Assembly: GCF_000621585.1 (NCBI RefSeq)
Contig: NZ_KK211309.1
Coordinates: 374,244-438,243, forward strand
Reading direction: 5' to 3'
Source: [Eubacterium] cellulosolvens LD2006
GTDB lineage: Bacteria > Bacillota > Clostridia > Lachnospirales > Lachnospiraceae
Length of the DNA: 64,000 nucleotides
Below the pieces are notes generated by a model. The model saw only the letters and a program-made list of their open reading frames with translations. It made no database searches and was not told where the DNA came from. Made by a program: the position numbers and the translations under genes. Of the stretch, positions 17,422 through 27,169 are shown in pieces (the stretch's first letter is position 1; the number at the start of each line of letters is the position of its first letter).

Positions 17422-19638
17422 ATGAACATGAGCAAAAAGGAAAAGAGTCCGGTGAACAAACCGGACAAAGGAAACGGAAAACTGAGTAGATTCAGGTCGC
17501 ATGACATTGCTGTCAGACTTCCGCTGACCGTGGTGGCGGTTCTACTGATCGCGTTTCTGATCATGACGATTCTGCTCACCGCGATTCTGGGCGGACGTTC
17601 GATGGCGGATACGAGGAATACGTTGTTCCTGACCAGTGAAGACAATGCCCAGAAGTTGAAAACGGTTTTACGAGGTACAAGAATCCTGAGTTCGACAATT
17701 AATGGGGCAATGAATACGCTTTATACGGAAAAGAACTCAGACGATTCGATCCCGTTGCTCTGGACATCCACCGGTGAGGTGAAGGGTAAACTGGAAGCCA
17801 CGACCGGAGAGTTTTACAGCCAGATTACCGGAGAGAAGATCGGAGGAAGAAGCTACTACGCTGAGACGGTCATCACAAATACAATCATTGAATCCATGAA
17901 TGCCATCGACGGTCTGGAGGGCGTCGGCGTCTATCTGGAGCCGGGGGCGTTTGACGAGAATGTTTCCCAGTATGCTCCGTTTATGAATGCCGCGGATCTT
18001 AAAGCCAAGACGTTCGAGAATATTTCCTATGATTCATACAAAGATCTGGAGTATTACAAGAAGGCCATGGAGACAAAGAGCGGCGGCAGCGTGACGGATA
18101 ATGCGACTGCAGAGACGCCTGTGATCACAATTTATTACCCGATTCTTCACAATGATGAATTCAAGGGAATTATTGTAGTGGATCTTGCACTGAGTCTTTT
18201 TGCGGTAATTGATGAATCGCATCTCGAGTACGAAGGAATGTATGTGAACGTCGTGAACGAAGACAAGAAGATTCTCTACAGTTCGCATACGGATGTTATC
18301 GGAAAATACTTCAAAGACACCGTCGATGAGTCTACGTTCAGCGCGATCTCCGCGAAGTGGGAAGAGGGATCGTCTTTCAGTATCAAGACAACGGCGAAAT
18401 CCGGACTTGTTATGAGATACTATACGCCGTATCCTCTTTCGTTCTGTGATGACTGGTGGGTTCAGACGGTTATTCCATATAACGTATACACAGAATCACA
18501 GACACAGACAGCGGCGATCGTTATTATCTGCGCGGTTGTTATTCTGGCGGTACTGACGCTGATTATCGTCTTTATGCTCCGCAAAGCGCTTGCTCCTCTC
18601 GATGCGATCGGGAATGCCGCACGAATGGTTGCGGAAGGTGATTTTGATGTTGCCATTGACTACCGAAAGGACGATGAGATCGGAAGACTTGCGCATTCGA
18701 TCCGCAAGTTTATCAACCGGCTCCGTTCGATTATGGGAGATCTTTCCGAGAATCTCGAGGAACTCTCTTCCGGTAATTTTGATCCGGATTTGAGCAAACA
18801 CTCGGAGTTCTATGTGGGTGCGTACGCGCCGCTGAAAGCTTCTCTGGAAGATATCACTGCTGAGCTGAGCAGAACCATGACAGAGATCAAGGAGGCTGCA
18901 AATCAGGTTTCCAGCGGATCCGAGCAGGTTTCCGCAGGCGCGCAGGCTCTGGCTCAGGGTTCGACCGAGCAGGCTTCTTCCGTAGAAGAACTTTCTCATA
19001 CGATGGAAGATATCGCGAAGCAGATTAAGGAGACGTCTTTGAAGACGAAGGAAGCCGCGGATATCAGCAAGGATTCCAACACAGCTGTTACGCTTTCGAA
19101 CAGTAAGATGACAGAGATGTCGGATTCGATGTCTGAGATCACCAGCAAGGCCGGCGAGATCAGCAAGATCATCAAGACGATTGACGATATCGCGTTCCAG
19201 ACAAATATCCTGGCTCTGAACGCCGCCATCGAGGCTGCGAGAGCCGGTGCGGCCGGCAAGGGCTTCGCGGTAGTTGCCGATGAGGTCGGAAACCTTGCGA
19301 AGAAGTCGCAGGAGGCTGCGAAGGATACTGCGAAACTGATTGAGGATACCATCGAAGCTGTGGATAAGGGAGCCGGTATTACCAATGAGACGGCGGAAGC
19401 GCTGCAGAAAGTATCGGAGAGCTTCAACCGGATCGACGCACTTGTCGGAGAGATTTCCGCAACGTCCGAGATTCAGAGTACAGGTGTCAATCAGGTGGCA
19501 GAGGGAATCGATCAGATTTCCGCAGTTATCCAGACGAACTCCGCGACGGCCGAGCAGAGTGCCGCTGCCAGCCAGGAGCTTTCCTCTCAGGCTGATGCTC
19601 TCAATGACAGAGTGAATAAATTCCGTGTGAAGAGCTGA
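17422..19638 (+). CDS. Methyl-accepting chemotaxis protein
   Basis: 738 residues, same build as the receptor at 3010: membrane segments near 35-60 and 365-388, an extracellular Cache-like sensor between them ([10 protein letters not shown] is the shared landmark), HAMP at about 390-445, and a signalling hairpin with the tip [19 protein letters not shown] near 590. It ends VNKFRVKS. The sensor region differs strongly from the other two receptors, so the ligand probably differs. Start after AAATGGAGG. I did not find a TTAT-N15-GNCGATA promoter before it, unlike the other two receptors. Single gene between two terminators. Confidence 0.93.
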   Translation: MNMSKKEKSPVNKPDKGNGKLSRFRSHDIAVRLPLTVVAVLLIAFLIMTILLTAILGGRSMADTRNTLFLTSEDNAQKLKTVLRGTRILSSTINGAMNTLYTEKNSDDSIPLLWTSTGEVKGKLEATTGEFYSQITGEKIGGRSYYAETVITNTIIESMNAIDGLEGVGVYLEPGAFDENVSQYAPFMNAADLKAKTFENISYDSYKDLEYYKKAMETKSGGSVTDNATAETPVITIYYPILHNDEFKGIIVVDLALSLFAVIDESHLEYEGMYVNVVNEDKKILYSSHTDVIGKYFKDTVDESTFSAISAKWEEGSSFSIKTTAKSGLVMRYYTPYPLSFCDDWWVQTVIPYNVYTESQTQTAAIVIICAVVILAVLTLIIVFMLRKALAPLDAIGNAARMVAEGDFDVAIDYRKDDEIGRLAHSIRKFINRLRSIMGDLSENLEELSSGNFDPDLSKHSEFYVGAYAPLKASLEDITAELSRTMTEIKEAANQVSSGSEQVSAGAQALAQGSTEQASSVEELSHTMEDIAKQIKETSLKTKEAADISKDSNTAVTLSNSKMTEMSDSMSEITSKAGEISKIIKTIDDIAFQTNILALNAAIEAARAGAAGKGFAVVADEVGNLAKKSQEAAKDTAKLIEDTIEAVDKGAGITNETAEALQKVSESFNRIDALVGEISATSEIQSTGVNQVAEGIDQISAVIQTNSATAEQSAAASQELSSQADALNDRVNKFRVKS

Positions 19639-19668
19639 GAGATTCTGAGATAGCTTATAAGTATGAAA

Positions 19669-19711
19669 GACTGCGAAGAACACGAAAAGAAGTGTTTCTT
19701 CGCAGTTTTTT
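19669..19711 (+). terminator. Terminator of the chemoreceptor at 17422
   Basis: GACTGCGAAGAACAC at 19669-19683 pairs with its near-complement at 19691-19706, followed by a T-run to 19711. Confidence 0.87.
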
Positions 19712-19876
19712 CTGTACTATAATCCGTACTTTCGTTGTATAATAGTTCTATAAACAGACGGTATAGTATGGTTGTGTAGTTTACAGGGGTTCATATTCAT
19801 AGATTGGCGCGGCATTGTTGACTGAACAGGCTTCCGGCTTTGATTTTTCCGGAAAAATAATGATGAGGGACATTCG

Positions 19877-20455
19877 ATGGACATGAAGAAGAAATTACCG
19901 GCATATATCATTATAGCGGTGGGGATTTTGACAGTGATTCTCCTGATTCCGTATGCGTTTCACACGGATGTTCCGGCAGGAACAAAAGATTATGTTCTCA
20001 CAAGAATGTATGGAAACGGGGATGTGGTTGAGGAATATCAGAAGATGATTCTCAAGCAGAAGCTCTGTGAGAAGACCGAGACGGATGACATGTATCTTCA
20101 CATTTACGCCACGGAGGAGCAGAGACAGCGATGGGTTGCGGACGCGAAGAAGAATCTTGATTCGATCGCGAAGAGCAGCAAGACCAGTAAGTTGAAGTTT
20201 CTGTTTAACGACACCTATGACACGCTCTATGTGGAGATTCCCGCGGGAACAAACCCATATAAGGCGGGGGCGCTGATGCACCAGGCCTTGTTCAATGCGG
20301 AGCTGTATCAGATTTTCAGCGGGGATTCCTACTGGAATGTGCACGTTGTTGTCGACAACGTCACGACAGGAGAGCGGCTCATCGATGTAAATCATCCGAT
20401 GCAGGAGGTTGTGATTGATCCGGAGAAGATCAAGAAGGAGAAGACGAAGAAGTAG
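19877..20455 (+). CDS. Membrane-anchored protein of unknown function
   Basis: 192 residues. One N-terminal membrane segment (about 8-28, IIIAVGILTVILLIPYAF) after a short Lys-rich start gives N-in topology with about 160 residues outside. The domain has no motif I recognise; it is mixed alpha/beta with a Lys-rich tail (IKKEKTKK). No cysteines suitable for lipidation. Start after GAGGGACATTCG. It stands alone between terminators, before a converging peptidase gene. Function unknown. Confidence 0.7.
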   Translation: MDMKKKLPAYIIIAVGILTVILLIPYAFHTDVPAGTKDYVLTRMYGNGDVVEEYQKMILKQKLCEKTETDDMYLHIYATEEQRQRWVADAKKNLDSIAKSSKTSKLKFLFNDTYDTLYVEIPAGTNPYKAGALMHQALFNAELYQIFSGDSYWNVHVVVDNVTTGERLIDVNHPMQEVVIDPEKIKKEKTKK

Positions 20456-20493
20456 TGCGCAGACCGTAAACGATACAGTTTTCTATGAGATGA

Positions 20494-20540
20494 AAGCGGG
20501 CTGAGCAGGTAATTCGGAATACCTGTTCAGCCCGCTTTTG
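20494..20540. terminator. Bidirectional terminator between converging genes
   Basis: AGCGGGCTGAGCAGGT (20495-20510) pairs with ACCTGTTCAGCCCGCT (20521-20536), one mismatch, with TTTTG on the right and AAA on the left. A further small palindrome, CAGAAATC...GATTTCTG at about 20550-20572, resembles a decayed copy of the first hairpin of the dispersed repeat. Confidence 0.8.
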
Positions 20541-20626
20541 TTTGGTTATCAGAAATCTCTTCCGGATTTCTGTAAGCTGTATTTTCTTGTTATAAGAAAT
20601 TCCATTTGGAATGCTATAGTCTGTTT

Positions 20627-21757
20627 TTACCGGTACACGGTCCAGATCGGTCCGCCGTTTGCGCGTCCTGCGTCGAGCTGGCTCACAATGAGTGCCGGAT
20701 CATAGTGGGTCTTTGTCCGCTTGAGGCTGACCGGATCGGCCACCGAGATGGTTCCGTCCTCATTGAGGGCGGTGAGGATAATGAAGTGACCCGAATCTGT
20801 AAACTCTCCGGGACCCATGAGACATACCAGAATGTGTCCGGCATGCAGTTCGTCGCGGATCATGTTCTCCGAGATGACATTCTGTCTGCTCACGACTTTC
20901 AGACCGTAGGCGGTGAGGGAATTCTGGATCAGTGTGTTGTAGGAACCGCTTCCCCGTGCGAAATCGTGATCCTGAACCGCCCATTCCGCCATGGCGATGG
21001 GGGTGATCTGTTCCGGGCTGTTTCCGAAGGAGTTCGCGATCATTGCGCAGGCAGTCGGTCCGCAGCCGTATTCGTGGAAGGGATCGGTTCCGCCCCACAG
21101 ATAATCCCTCCAGAGCGGATCGTCCTGGTTGTAGTAGAGCATCGGTCCCATGGAGGTGTGGAGCATCAGATAATTCTCTGCGGTTCGGGCTGCGTCATCC
21201 GCCGACGGTTTCGGAGACTCCTCTGATGGTACGGCTGATTCCGTGGTGGCAGCAGGAGATGTATCCGCAGAAGGGGGTACGGAAGGAGCTGTGTTCTCTG
21301 TGCCCGAGGATCCTGTGGAGGGTTCGTCCTTCTTATCATTCGGCCCCATAGAATCTGCGACGGACGATGACACCGTTGCCTCTTTTCCGTTCGCGGAAGT
21401 GGCTTTCAGAGTGGAACCCTCTGTGCTGGTCACCGTATTTTTGTCGGCTTTGACCGGGTTGGCCTTTAACACTTCATAGGCCACCTGAGCGGAAGATGAC
21501 GAGGTGGAGGCCACCGCTTCTGCCGTGCGGTTATTGCGGCCGTTCAGAAACGATTTCACGGCGTTTGAGACCGGGGTAATTGAAAGTATTGCTGCCAGTC
21601 CGAAAACAAGAACGGTGGCCAGTCTGGAGCGCTGGCGCTCACGTTCCATCCGTCGGTTCTGTTCGACAAGCCTGGAATGGCGATCCCGGATAAATCTGCC
21701 GTTTTTGGTTGTTATATCATTCTGTGAAACGCGATCCTGTATCAGTCTGTCATTCAT
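20627..21757 (-). CDS. Membrane-anchored C39-like cysteine peptidase
   Basis: 376 residues. Basic cytoplasmic start (1-45), membrane anchor about 46-65 (LATVLVFGLAAILSI), a long Ser/Thr/Pro-rich low-complexity linker (about 75-195), and a C-terminal papain-fold domain of the Peptidase_C39_2 type. The likely catalytic residues are visible: Cys in EYGCGPTACAMI, His in SGHFIIL and Asp in VADPVS. The substrate is unknown; such proteins act outside the cell, on peptides or cell wall. The ATG at 21757 is preceded on its strand by ATAGGGAG. Convergent with the membrane protein gene at 19877. Confidence 0.82.
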   Translation of the reverse strand: MNDRLIQDRVSQNDITTKNGRFIRDRHSRLVEQNRRMERERQRSRLATVLVFGLAAILSITPVSNAVKSFLNGRNNRTAEAVASTSSSSAQVAYEVLKANPVKADKNTVTSTEGSTLKATSANGKEATVSSSVADSMGPNDKKDEPSTGSSGTENTAPSVPPSADTSPAATTESAVPSEESPKPSADDAARTAENYLMLHTSMGPMLYYNQDDPLWRDYLWGGTDPFHEYGCGPTACAMIANSFGNSPEQITPIAMAEWAVQDHDFARGSGSYNTLIQNSLTAYGLKVVSRQNVISENMIRDELHAGHILVCLMGPGEFTDSGHFIILTALNEDGTISVADPVSLKRTKTHYDPALIVSQLDAGRANGGPIWTVYR

Positions 21758-21902
21758 ACTTTTGACTCCCTATCCTGTGGAAAATGTATCGGTCAAATGT
21801 ATCATCTCAGATGTATAGCAGCCAACATATTTGTATCTATATCATAACATTTTTCACACGAATTTTCCAGCATATCAGGTAGTATGTGACGGATCTGTGA
21901 CA

Positions 21903-22042
21903 GAAAAAAGGGTGTTACTCGCGACATTCTCGCGCCGAGTGAGGTGCACAGCATCTTACTCATCGCGCGGGAATGTCGCGAGTGTGCATCCCGGAGGAGC
22001 GTTCTGTGATAGGAAATGTGAACCAATTTCCTATTACACAAA
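21903..22042 (-). repeat. Dispersed composite palindromic repeat, copy E (inverted, diverged)
   Basis: Read on the minus strand it begins with a TAGGAAATT hairpin closed by ATTTCCTA, then AGAACGCTC and CGGGATGCACACTCGCG, and ends CGGCGCGAGAATGTCGCGAG near a T-run. These parts follow the same order as in copies A and C. The remainder of the spacer, 21758-21902, is AT-rich with no gene seen. Confidence 0.65.
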
Positions 22043-22089
22043 AAAGCCGTCCCGTGAGAAGTCTGATGCTGACTCGCTCGGGGCGGCTG
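22040..22089 (-). terminator. Terminator of the flgB-che operon
   Basis: On the minus strand, AGCCGCCCCG and CGGGACGGCT form a stem with one mismatch around a loop of about 25 bases, followed by six T. It lies 45 bp after the cheB stop. Confidence 0.7.
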
Positions 22090-22133
22090 TATATTTGTCT
22101 TTATCTGGTTTATGAAAACTGTCGGCGATTCGT

Positions 22134-22718
22134 TCATCTCATTCCGAGCTCCTGAAGAAGCAGAGATCCGATGCTCGTGACCGGTGCCTGTCTGTCTACG
22201 GCTCCGATCTTATATGCTTCCATTGGCATTCCGTATACGATGCAGGATTCTTTGTCCTGTCCAAACGTATAGGCTCCCTTTTGATGCATACGAAGAAGAC
22301 CCTGTGCTCCGTCCGCGCCCATACCGGTCAGAATCACGCCCAGAGCGCGGCTGCCGGCATTGTCGGCGACAGAATTGAAGAGGACATCGACCGAAGGTGC
22401 ATGTCCGTTAAAGCGGGGTTCTTCTGTGACGGATACTCTGTAGCCGGTCCCGATACGGGTGACCCGCATCTGAAAACCTCCCGGAGCAATGAGAATCAGT
22501 CCCTTTTCGACGACATCGCCGTTTACGGCTTCCCGTACTCTCATATGGCAGATTCTGTCCAGACGCTCGGCATACATCTTCGTAAAGCCTCCAGGCATAT
22601 GCTGGGTAACGACGATGCCCGGTGTCTCTGCGGGCAGATCTTTTACTACTTCCAGGATTGCATCAGTGCCACCGGTTGAGGCTCCGATGGCAATCAGATC
22701 TCTTATTACCATAGTCAT
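22134..22718 (-). CDS. cheB: Stand-alone CheB methylesterase domain without receiver
   Basis: 194 residues, about 150 shorter than a usual CheB because the N-terminal CheY-like receiver and linker are missing. The catalytic domain is complete: Ser14 in GASTGG, His40 in QHMPGG and Asp136 in GMGADG form the expected triad. It removes methyl groups from (or deamidates) chemoreceptor glutamates, with CheR as the opposing enzyme. Without a receiver, CheA cannot activate it by phosphorylation in the normal way. Its ATG overlaps the cheR stop (TAATG), so translation is probably coupled. A second start (ATG two codons later) is possible. Confidence 0.92.
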   Translation of the reverse strand: MTMVIRDLIAIGASTGGTDAILEVVKDLPAETPGIVVTQHMPGGFTKMYAERLDRICHMRVREAVNGDVVEKGLILIAPGGFQMRVTRIGTGYRVSVTEEPRFNGHAPSVDVLFNSVADNAGSRALGVILTGMGADGAQGLLRMHQKGAYTFGQDKESCIVYGMPMEAYKIGAVDRQAPVTSIGSLLLQELGMR

Positions 22719-23533
22719 TAAATCTCTTTTCTGTAGATGGCTGGTGTGATGTACTTGTATGGACAGTTTGCCTTGCTCAGCCCTTCAGAGTGGCCGATGA
22801 AAAGATATCCGAGGTTGTCCGTTGCGTCATAAAATCTCTTCACCAGAGCATCCTTTGTCGGAGCGTCAAAGTAGATCATGACATTCCTGCAGAGGATGAG
22901 ATCAAATTTCTTTTTGAAGTTGATTGGATCCATCAGATTGAACTGACGGAAGAGAACGTTGTTCCGGAGGACCGGACTTACCGTCCATGTGCCATCCGGC
23001 CGGGCGGTGAAGTATTTGCGTTTCCATGCATCCGGGATATTGGCAAGAGATTCGCTCGTGTAGGTCGGATTCACTGCGATATTCAGCATATCGGTTGAGA
23101 GATCCGTGGCGAGGATTCTGGTATCCCATTTCCCGCCGAGAGCGTCGAAGTATTCCTTCAGGATGATGGACACACTGTATGGTTCCTGTCCGGAAGAGCA
23201 GCCGGCACTCCAGATATTGATGGAGCGATCACCCTTGTGTTTCTCGGCGAGATAAGGGAGAAGCGTTTCTTTCAGGAAATCGAAGTGCTGTTCTTCACGC
23301 ATAAAATACGTGTAGTTCGTTGTGAGTTTGCCAAGCATGGAGGATATGAGATCCGGTCTCTTTCCGTTCACGATATCATCGGTGTATTCGTGAAAGGATG
23401 TATAACCCTGCTGGGCGATGACATTCGTCAGGCGGCTGACGATCAGCTGTTTCTTCTTGTGTAAGTCGATTCCGTAATGCCCCTGGATATATTGATACAT
23501 CCGGGTGAAATCCTCATCGGTGAGAGTGTCCAT
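22718..23533 (-). CDS. cheR: Chemoreceptor methyltransferase CheR
   Basis: 271 residues. An N-terminal helical domain (about 1-75, YQYIQGHYGIDLHKKK) is followed by the SAM-binding domain: NIWSAGCSSGQEPYSVSI is the SAM glycine motif and FDLILCRNVMIYF is the conserved CheR signature. It methylates glutamates of the chemoreceptors in adaptation. Start set at 23533, where GGAGGAAC lies upstream; the frame extends 19 codons further to 23590 without a ribosome site. No TPR or pentapeptide-tether partner is obvious, in line with the receptors here lacking the NWETF-type tail. Confidence 0.94.
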   Translation of the reverse strand: MDTLTDEDFTRMYQYIQGHYGIDLHKKKQLIVSRLTNVIAQQGYTSFHEYTDDIVNGKRPDLISSMLGKLTTNYTYFMREEQHFDFLKETLLPYLAEKHKGDRSINIWSAGCSSGQEPYSVSIILKEYFDALGGKWDTRILATDLSTDMLNIAVNPTYTSESLANIPDAWKRKYFTARPDGTWTVSPVLRNNVLFRQFNLMDPINFKKKFDLILCRNVMIYFDAPTKDALVKRFYDATDNLGYLFIGHSEGLSKANCPYKYITPAIYRKEI

Positions 23534-23660
23534 GCACCAAGTTCCTCCTGCGTATGTCGTTATAAACGGACAGAGCCATCCATGTCTCATACAGTACGCG
23601 AAGCGGCGTTTCTGGAGAAAGCTTCGGATGACTCTGTGTATAAATCAACAATGAATACAA

Positions 23661-24149
23661 TCAGTTGTCAATAAGTGCGCGGCAGTCAAACGACATGGCA
23701 ACCGTGTCGTCGTCGAGTTTGAGCATACCGTTCGCAAGCTTCTGCGGACGTTTCAGCGGGAGAGCGTGAATCTCGTTGAGATCGATGTCAAGAACGCTTC
23801 TCACATTGTCCACGATGATTCCGAGAGGTACGGAATCAATATTTAGTACGATGATACAGGTCTTGCTTGTGTAGTTCACAGGGTCTTTGTCCATCATCAG
23901 GCGGATATCAATGACCGGAAGGATCTGGCCTCGGAGATTGATGATGCCTTTTACATATTCCGGAACGACCGGAAGTGTCGTGATGGTGTGATCGTTGATG
24001 ATCTCGATTACGTATTCTGTACTGAGGAAGAGTACAAGACCGCCGGATTCGAAAGCAAGACAGCGCTGAAGGTTTCTTGTATCCTCTATGTTCTCTGCAG
24101 TATTCTCTGTTACGTTAGAGAGGGATTCTGCTTTAATTTCATCTGCCAT
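23661..24149 (-). CDS. cheW: Chemotaxis coupling protein CheW
   Basis: 162 residues. CheW beta-barrel: FLSTEYVIEIIN, then VPEYVKGIINLRGQILPVID, the signature strand for receptor and CheA binding, and GIIVDNVRSVLDID. The first about 25 residues are a polar, Asn/Glu-rich extension. Start at 24149, preceded by GAGGAGGT; a longer frame to 24260 overlaps cheA and has no ribosome site. It lies 13 bp after the cheA stop. Confidence 0.94.
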   Translation of the reverse strand: MADEIKAESLSNVTENTAENIEDTRNLQRCLAFESGGLVLFLSTEYVIEIINDHTITTLPVVPEYVKGIINLRGQILPVIDIRLMMDKDPVNYTSKTCIIVLNIDSVPLGIIVDNVRSVLDIDLNEIHALPLKRPQKLANGMLKLDDDTVAMSFDCRALIDN

Positions 24150-24162
24150 GTGTTTTACCTCC

Positions 24163-26355
24163 TCAAGTATTGTCAATGGCTGCAGAATGGATACCTGCGA
24201 CATCAAGGATAATACTGATATTTCCGTCACCAAGGATCGTACATCCGCTGATACCAACATTCTTCAGATCGTAGTCATTAAAGTAAACAGGAAGCGGTTT
24301 TACAACGACCTGCTGTTCACCGATCAGATCGTCTGCGTAGAGAACGCAGGATTTGTCGCCGGCCTCTACCCAGATGAAGATACCTTCCTCAATGTCTTCG
24401 TCGTTATAATCGCTCGGAATATTGTAGAAGCGGTTCAGACGGATGACAGGATAGAAATCACCCATTCGCTCGATCATCTCATGACCTGTCTCGTCCAGGA
24501 TGATCTCGTCTCTGTTGACCTTGAAGGACTGGCTGATATTCGCAATCGGAATCGTGAAGATCGATTTACCGACGGTGACTTTCATACCGTCAACGATGGC
24601 CATGGTAAGCGGAATCTTCAGGGTGATTGTCGTACCCTTGCCGAGTTCGCTGTCGATCTTTACAGCACCGCCGACCGCCTCGACGTTCTTCTTAACAACG
24701 TCCATGCCGACGCCTCGGCCGGAGTACTCGGTAACGGTCTGGTTTGTTGAGAAACCGGGAAGGAGAATCAATCCCAGAGCCTCTTTCGGTGTGTAGGCGC
24801 TCTTCGGTTTCGTCAGGATACCCTTGGCCTCCGCCTTGTCGAGAAGCTTGTCGGCATCCATGCCGTAACCGTCATCGCTGATGGAAATAACAACTTCGCT
24901 GCTGGTATGTGAAGCGGAGAGGATCAGTTCACCCTGCGGATCCTTTCCAGCTGCGATTCGTTCTTCTTTGGTCTCCTCGATTCCGTGATCCATACTGTTT
25001 CGAACAATATGCATGATCGGATCCTGGATGCTGTCGATGATGGTCTTGTCAACCTCTGTCTCCTCACCGATGATGGTCAGCCGGACGTCTTTGTTGAGCT
25101 TCTGCTTCATATCGCGGACAATACGGTTCATCTTCTGGAAGATACCGGAGATCGGAACCATTCGAAGAGACATTGAGATGTCCTGCAGATCGTCTGTCAG
25201 CTTGCGGAGCTGACGGGCGGATTTATTGAAGGTGTCAAAGGACTCCTGCGGCAGCATCTTCAGAACCGGTGAGGATGTAACCATCGACTCTGTGATAACA
25301 ATCTCACCTACGAGATCCATCAGGCTGTCAAGCTTCTGAAGGTTGACACTGATCAGACTCTGCTTCACAGGTGCGGATTTCTTTGCAGGGGCTTTTGAGG
25401 AAGCTGCAGCGGCCGGAGCTGCTTCTGCCGGAGCAGCCGGGGCAGGTGCCTCTGCCTGAGCGGCCGGAGCCGGTGCGGGAGCTGCTTCTGCCGGAGCCGG
25501 TGCCGGTGCCGGTGCAGGCGGTTCCGCGGCCGCAACTGCATCCTGAACTTCGTACGAGCGGATGTGACCCTGAGACTGAAGAACGGAAAGTGCCTTTTCA
25601 CAGTCTTCCGGAGTATTGAACGCCATGAAGAAGCCGTTATCGATGATCTGCTGTGTGCAGTCCGAATTGTGCTCCATGTCCTCCGGATAGAACCTGAAAT
25701 CAATCTCGCATTCTTTTACGGCGTTTACGATCATGAATGCGCGAAGGTTCTCCATTCCGACTCCCTCTTCGAGGAAGATGTGAATGAATGTGCTGGCATC
25801 CTTATCATCCGGGAGACCGGATAGCTGTGCGTTGACGAGATCCACATTGTTCGCTGCCGGAGCTTCTGCTCCTGCAGCCTCGGCAGGTGCGTCACCGCCG
25901 GAAGCCGGTTCGTCGGATGCGCTCTCCGCAGGCTTCTTTGCGCCGGAACTCAGCTGTGCAAGAAAGTCTACGATAATCTTGGAAAGAGCATCTACGTTTT
26001 CTTCGAGAGGCTCGCCGTTCTCTACTTTTGCCATCTCGCTCCGGAGATTATCCTCAGAGCGGAAAAGGAGATTGAACAGATCTCTCTTCTCGGTGGCGTC
26101 AAGGGAGTCGATGCCCTTGTCGCGGATGAAGAAGAACAGATCCTCCATCTTGTGTGCGATTACGGAGATCGATGTGAACTCCATCATTGCGGATGAGCCC
26201 TTGATCGTATGCATGATACGAAAGATCTCATTTACGTCGTCTGTCGACATCTCGCCTTCTTTTTCATCGGCCACGAGCATCTCGTCAAGCCTGTCAAGAA
26301 GATCATTTGTCTCAAAAAGGTACGTTTCAAGCATGCCTTCCATTACATTATCCAT
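24163..26355 (-). CDS. cheA: Chemotaxis histidine kinase CheA
   Basis: 730 residues. HPt domain at about 1-110 with the phosphorylated His49 in MHTIKGSSAMM. A P2-like domain at about 175-260 would bind a response regulator. An unusually pure Ala/Pro/Glu linker follows (about 263-325). Dimerisation helices start at SVNLQKLDSLMDLVGEIV. The ATPase domain has NSMDHGIE (N box), DDGYGMD (G1) and GRGVGMDVV (G2). The C-terminal CheW-like domain begins near IPLTMAIVDGM. It takes signals from the three receptors and phosphorylates CheY, which is not encoded in this window. Start ATG after AAAGGGG. Second gene of the flgB-che operon. Confidence 0.96.
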   Translation of the reverse strand: MDNVMEGMLETYLFETNDLLDRLDEMLVADEKEGEMSTDDVNEIFRIMHTIKGSSAMMEFTSISVIAHKMEDLFFFIRDKGIDSLDATEKRDLFNLLFRSEDNLRSEMAKVENGEPLEENVDALSKIIVDFLAQLSSGAKKPAESASDEPASGGDAPAEAAGAEAPAANNVDLVNAQLSGLPDDKDASTFIHIFLEEGVGMENLRAFMIVNAVKECEIDFRFYPEDMEHNSDCTQQIIDNGFFMAFNTPEDCEKALSVLQSQGHIRSYEVQDAVAAAEPPAPAPAPAPAEAAPAPAPAAQAEAPAPAAPAEAAPAAAASSKAPAKKSAPVKQSLISVNLQKLDSLMDLVGEIVITESMVTSSPVLKMLPQESFDTFNKSARQLRKLTDDLQDISMSLRMVPISGIFQKMNRIVRDMKQKLNKDVRLTIIGEETEVDKTIIDSIQDPIMHIVRNSMDHGIEETKEERIAAGKDPQGELILSASHTSSEVVISISDDGYGMDADKLLDKAEAKGILTKPKSAYTPKEALGLILLPGFSTNQTVTEYSGRGVGMDVVKKNVEAVGGAVKIDSELGKGTTITLKIPLTMAIVDGMKVTVGKSIFTIPIANISQSFKVNRDEIILDETGHEMIERMGDFYPVIRLNRFYNIPSDYNDEDIEEGIFIWVEAGDKSCVLYADDLIGEQQVVVKPLPVYFNDYDLKNVGISGCTILGDGNISIILDVAGIHSAAIDNT

Positions 26356-26434
26356 AGATAATTTCCCCTTTGCTGCATAAACTGCGATTATTTAGGAGTG
26401 GGTTACCGGTTACCTTGCTGTATTTATATCAAGG

Positions 26435-26830
26435 TCAGAACTTTGTTGCCGCATCTAGTCGCTTTAGATTGCCGCTGACCGAGTTGACCATCATCTGATA
26501 CTCATATGCTGTCTTGGCGAGTGAGACCTGTTCCTGATCCATATCGACGTTGTTGCCGTCGAGACGGGAAGTTTCATTATCTGTCGTATGAACGGTCGCA
26601 GTTGTATGTCTGATCGCTCGATCGATTTCCTTCGCTTCCCTTGCCCTTACAGTGCCCTTTCTTGCGAGTCGGATTTTCGATGCCAGCGTATCCTCAAAGG
26701 TCAGGTATTGCGATTTGTACTTCGGTGTATCAACATTCGCGATATTATTGACCGTAATGTTCTGACGCTGCCATAGGTAATCCAGAGTCTTTTGATCGAG
26801 ACTCACTTCATTTCCGTATAGTAGACTCAT
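26435..26830 (-). CDS. flgB: Flagellar proximal rod protein FlgB
   Basis: 131 residues, near the usual FlgB size. The rod-protein signature ITVNNIANVDTPKYKSQYL is near the N-terminus, and NVDMDQEQVSLAKTAYEYQM precedes the C-terminal helix, both as in FlgB. Start at 26830, after AAAGGTG; 12 further codons upstream are in frame but include that site. Odd: flgB normally heads flgB-flgC-fliE, yet here it is followed by cheA (79 bp gap) and no flgC is in the window. It is the first gene of the operon behind a sigma28-type promoter. Confidence 0.9.
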   Translation of the reverse strand: MSLLYGNEVSLDQKTLDYLWQRQNITVNNIANVDTPKYKSQYLTFEDTLASKIRLARKGTVRAREAKEIDRAIRHTTATVHTTDNETSRLDGNNVDMDQEQVSLAKTAYEYQMMVNSVSGNLKRLDAATKF

Positions 26831-26909
26831 AATACACACCTTTCTGTTTTGCTTTGACCGGTTCAATTACATGCGTGTCGGGGCACAGAACAATCCCGCT
26901 ACAGCAATA

Positions 26910-26936
26910 ATATCGACACACTATGAACGGATATAA
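26910..26936 (-). promoter_or_regulatory. Sigma28-type promoter of the flgB-che operon
   Basis: On the minus strand TTAT (26936-26933), a 15-base spacer and GTCGATAT (26917-26910). It lies about 80 bp before the flgB start and diverges from the promoter at 27094. The 160 bp between them hold an imperfect hairpin (CTCCCGGG...CCCGGAGG, about 27020-27050) and no gene. Confidence 0.7.
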
Positions 26937-27093
26937 GTAAACATATGTTATAAATATATAACCGAGGACGCCCCAAAGTGACCACGGGCGAGATTTGATG
27001 CCGGATTAAAAAAACGACCTCCCGGGACACCTTAAAACACCCGGAGGAGTGAGATATGTAAAAAAGAGAAGACACCGGCCGGACGTCGTCACC

Positions 27094-27120
27094 TTATAAA
27101 AGAGGCGTGCCGGTCGATAG
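27094..27120 (+). promoter_or_regulatory. Sigma28-type promoter of the gene at 27170
   Basis: TTAT at 27094-27097, 15-base spacer, GTCGATAG at 27113-27120, 50 bp before the start codon. Confidence 0.68.
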
Positions 27121-27169
27121 TAGTAATGAATGTATATGCATTTTTTTTAGAAGTAAGTGAGGTACGCAT

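Noticed and set aside
20606-21226. 206-codon plus-strand frame over the peptidase gene
   Set aside because: It is antisense to the catalytic domain of the C39-like peptidase, which has a full set of motifs; the plus frame has none.
27040-27060. GGAGGAGTGAGATATGTAA: a perfect ribosome site with ATG followed at once by TAA
   Set aside because: A start-stop pair could stall ribosomes, but here it lies upstream of the mapped-looking promoter at 27094 and is not tied to a downstream gene, so it is probably chance.
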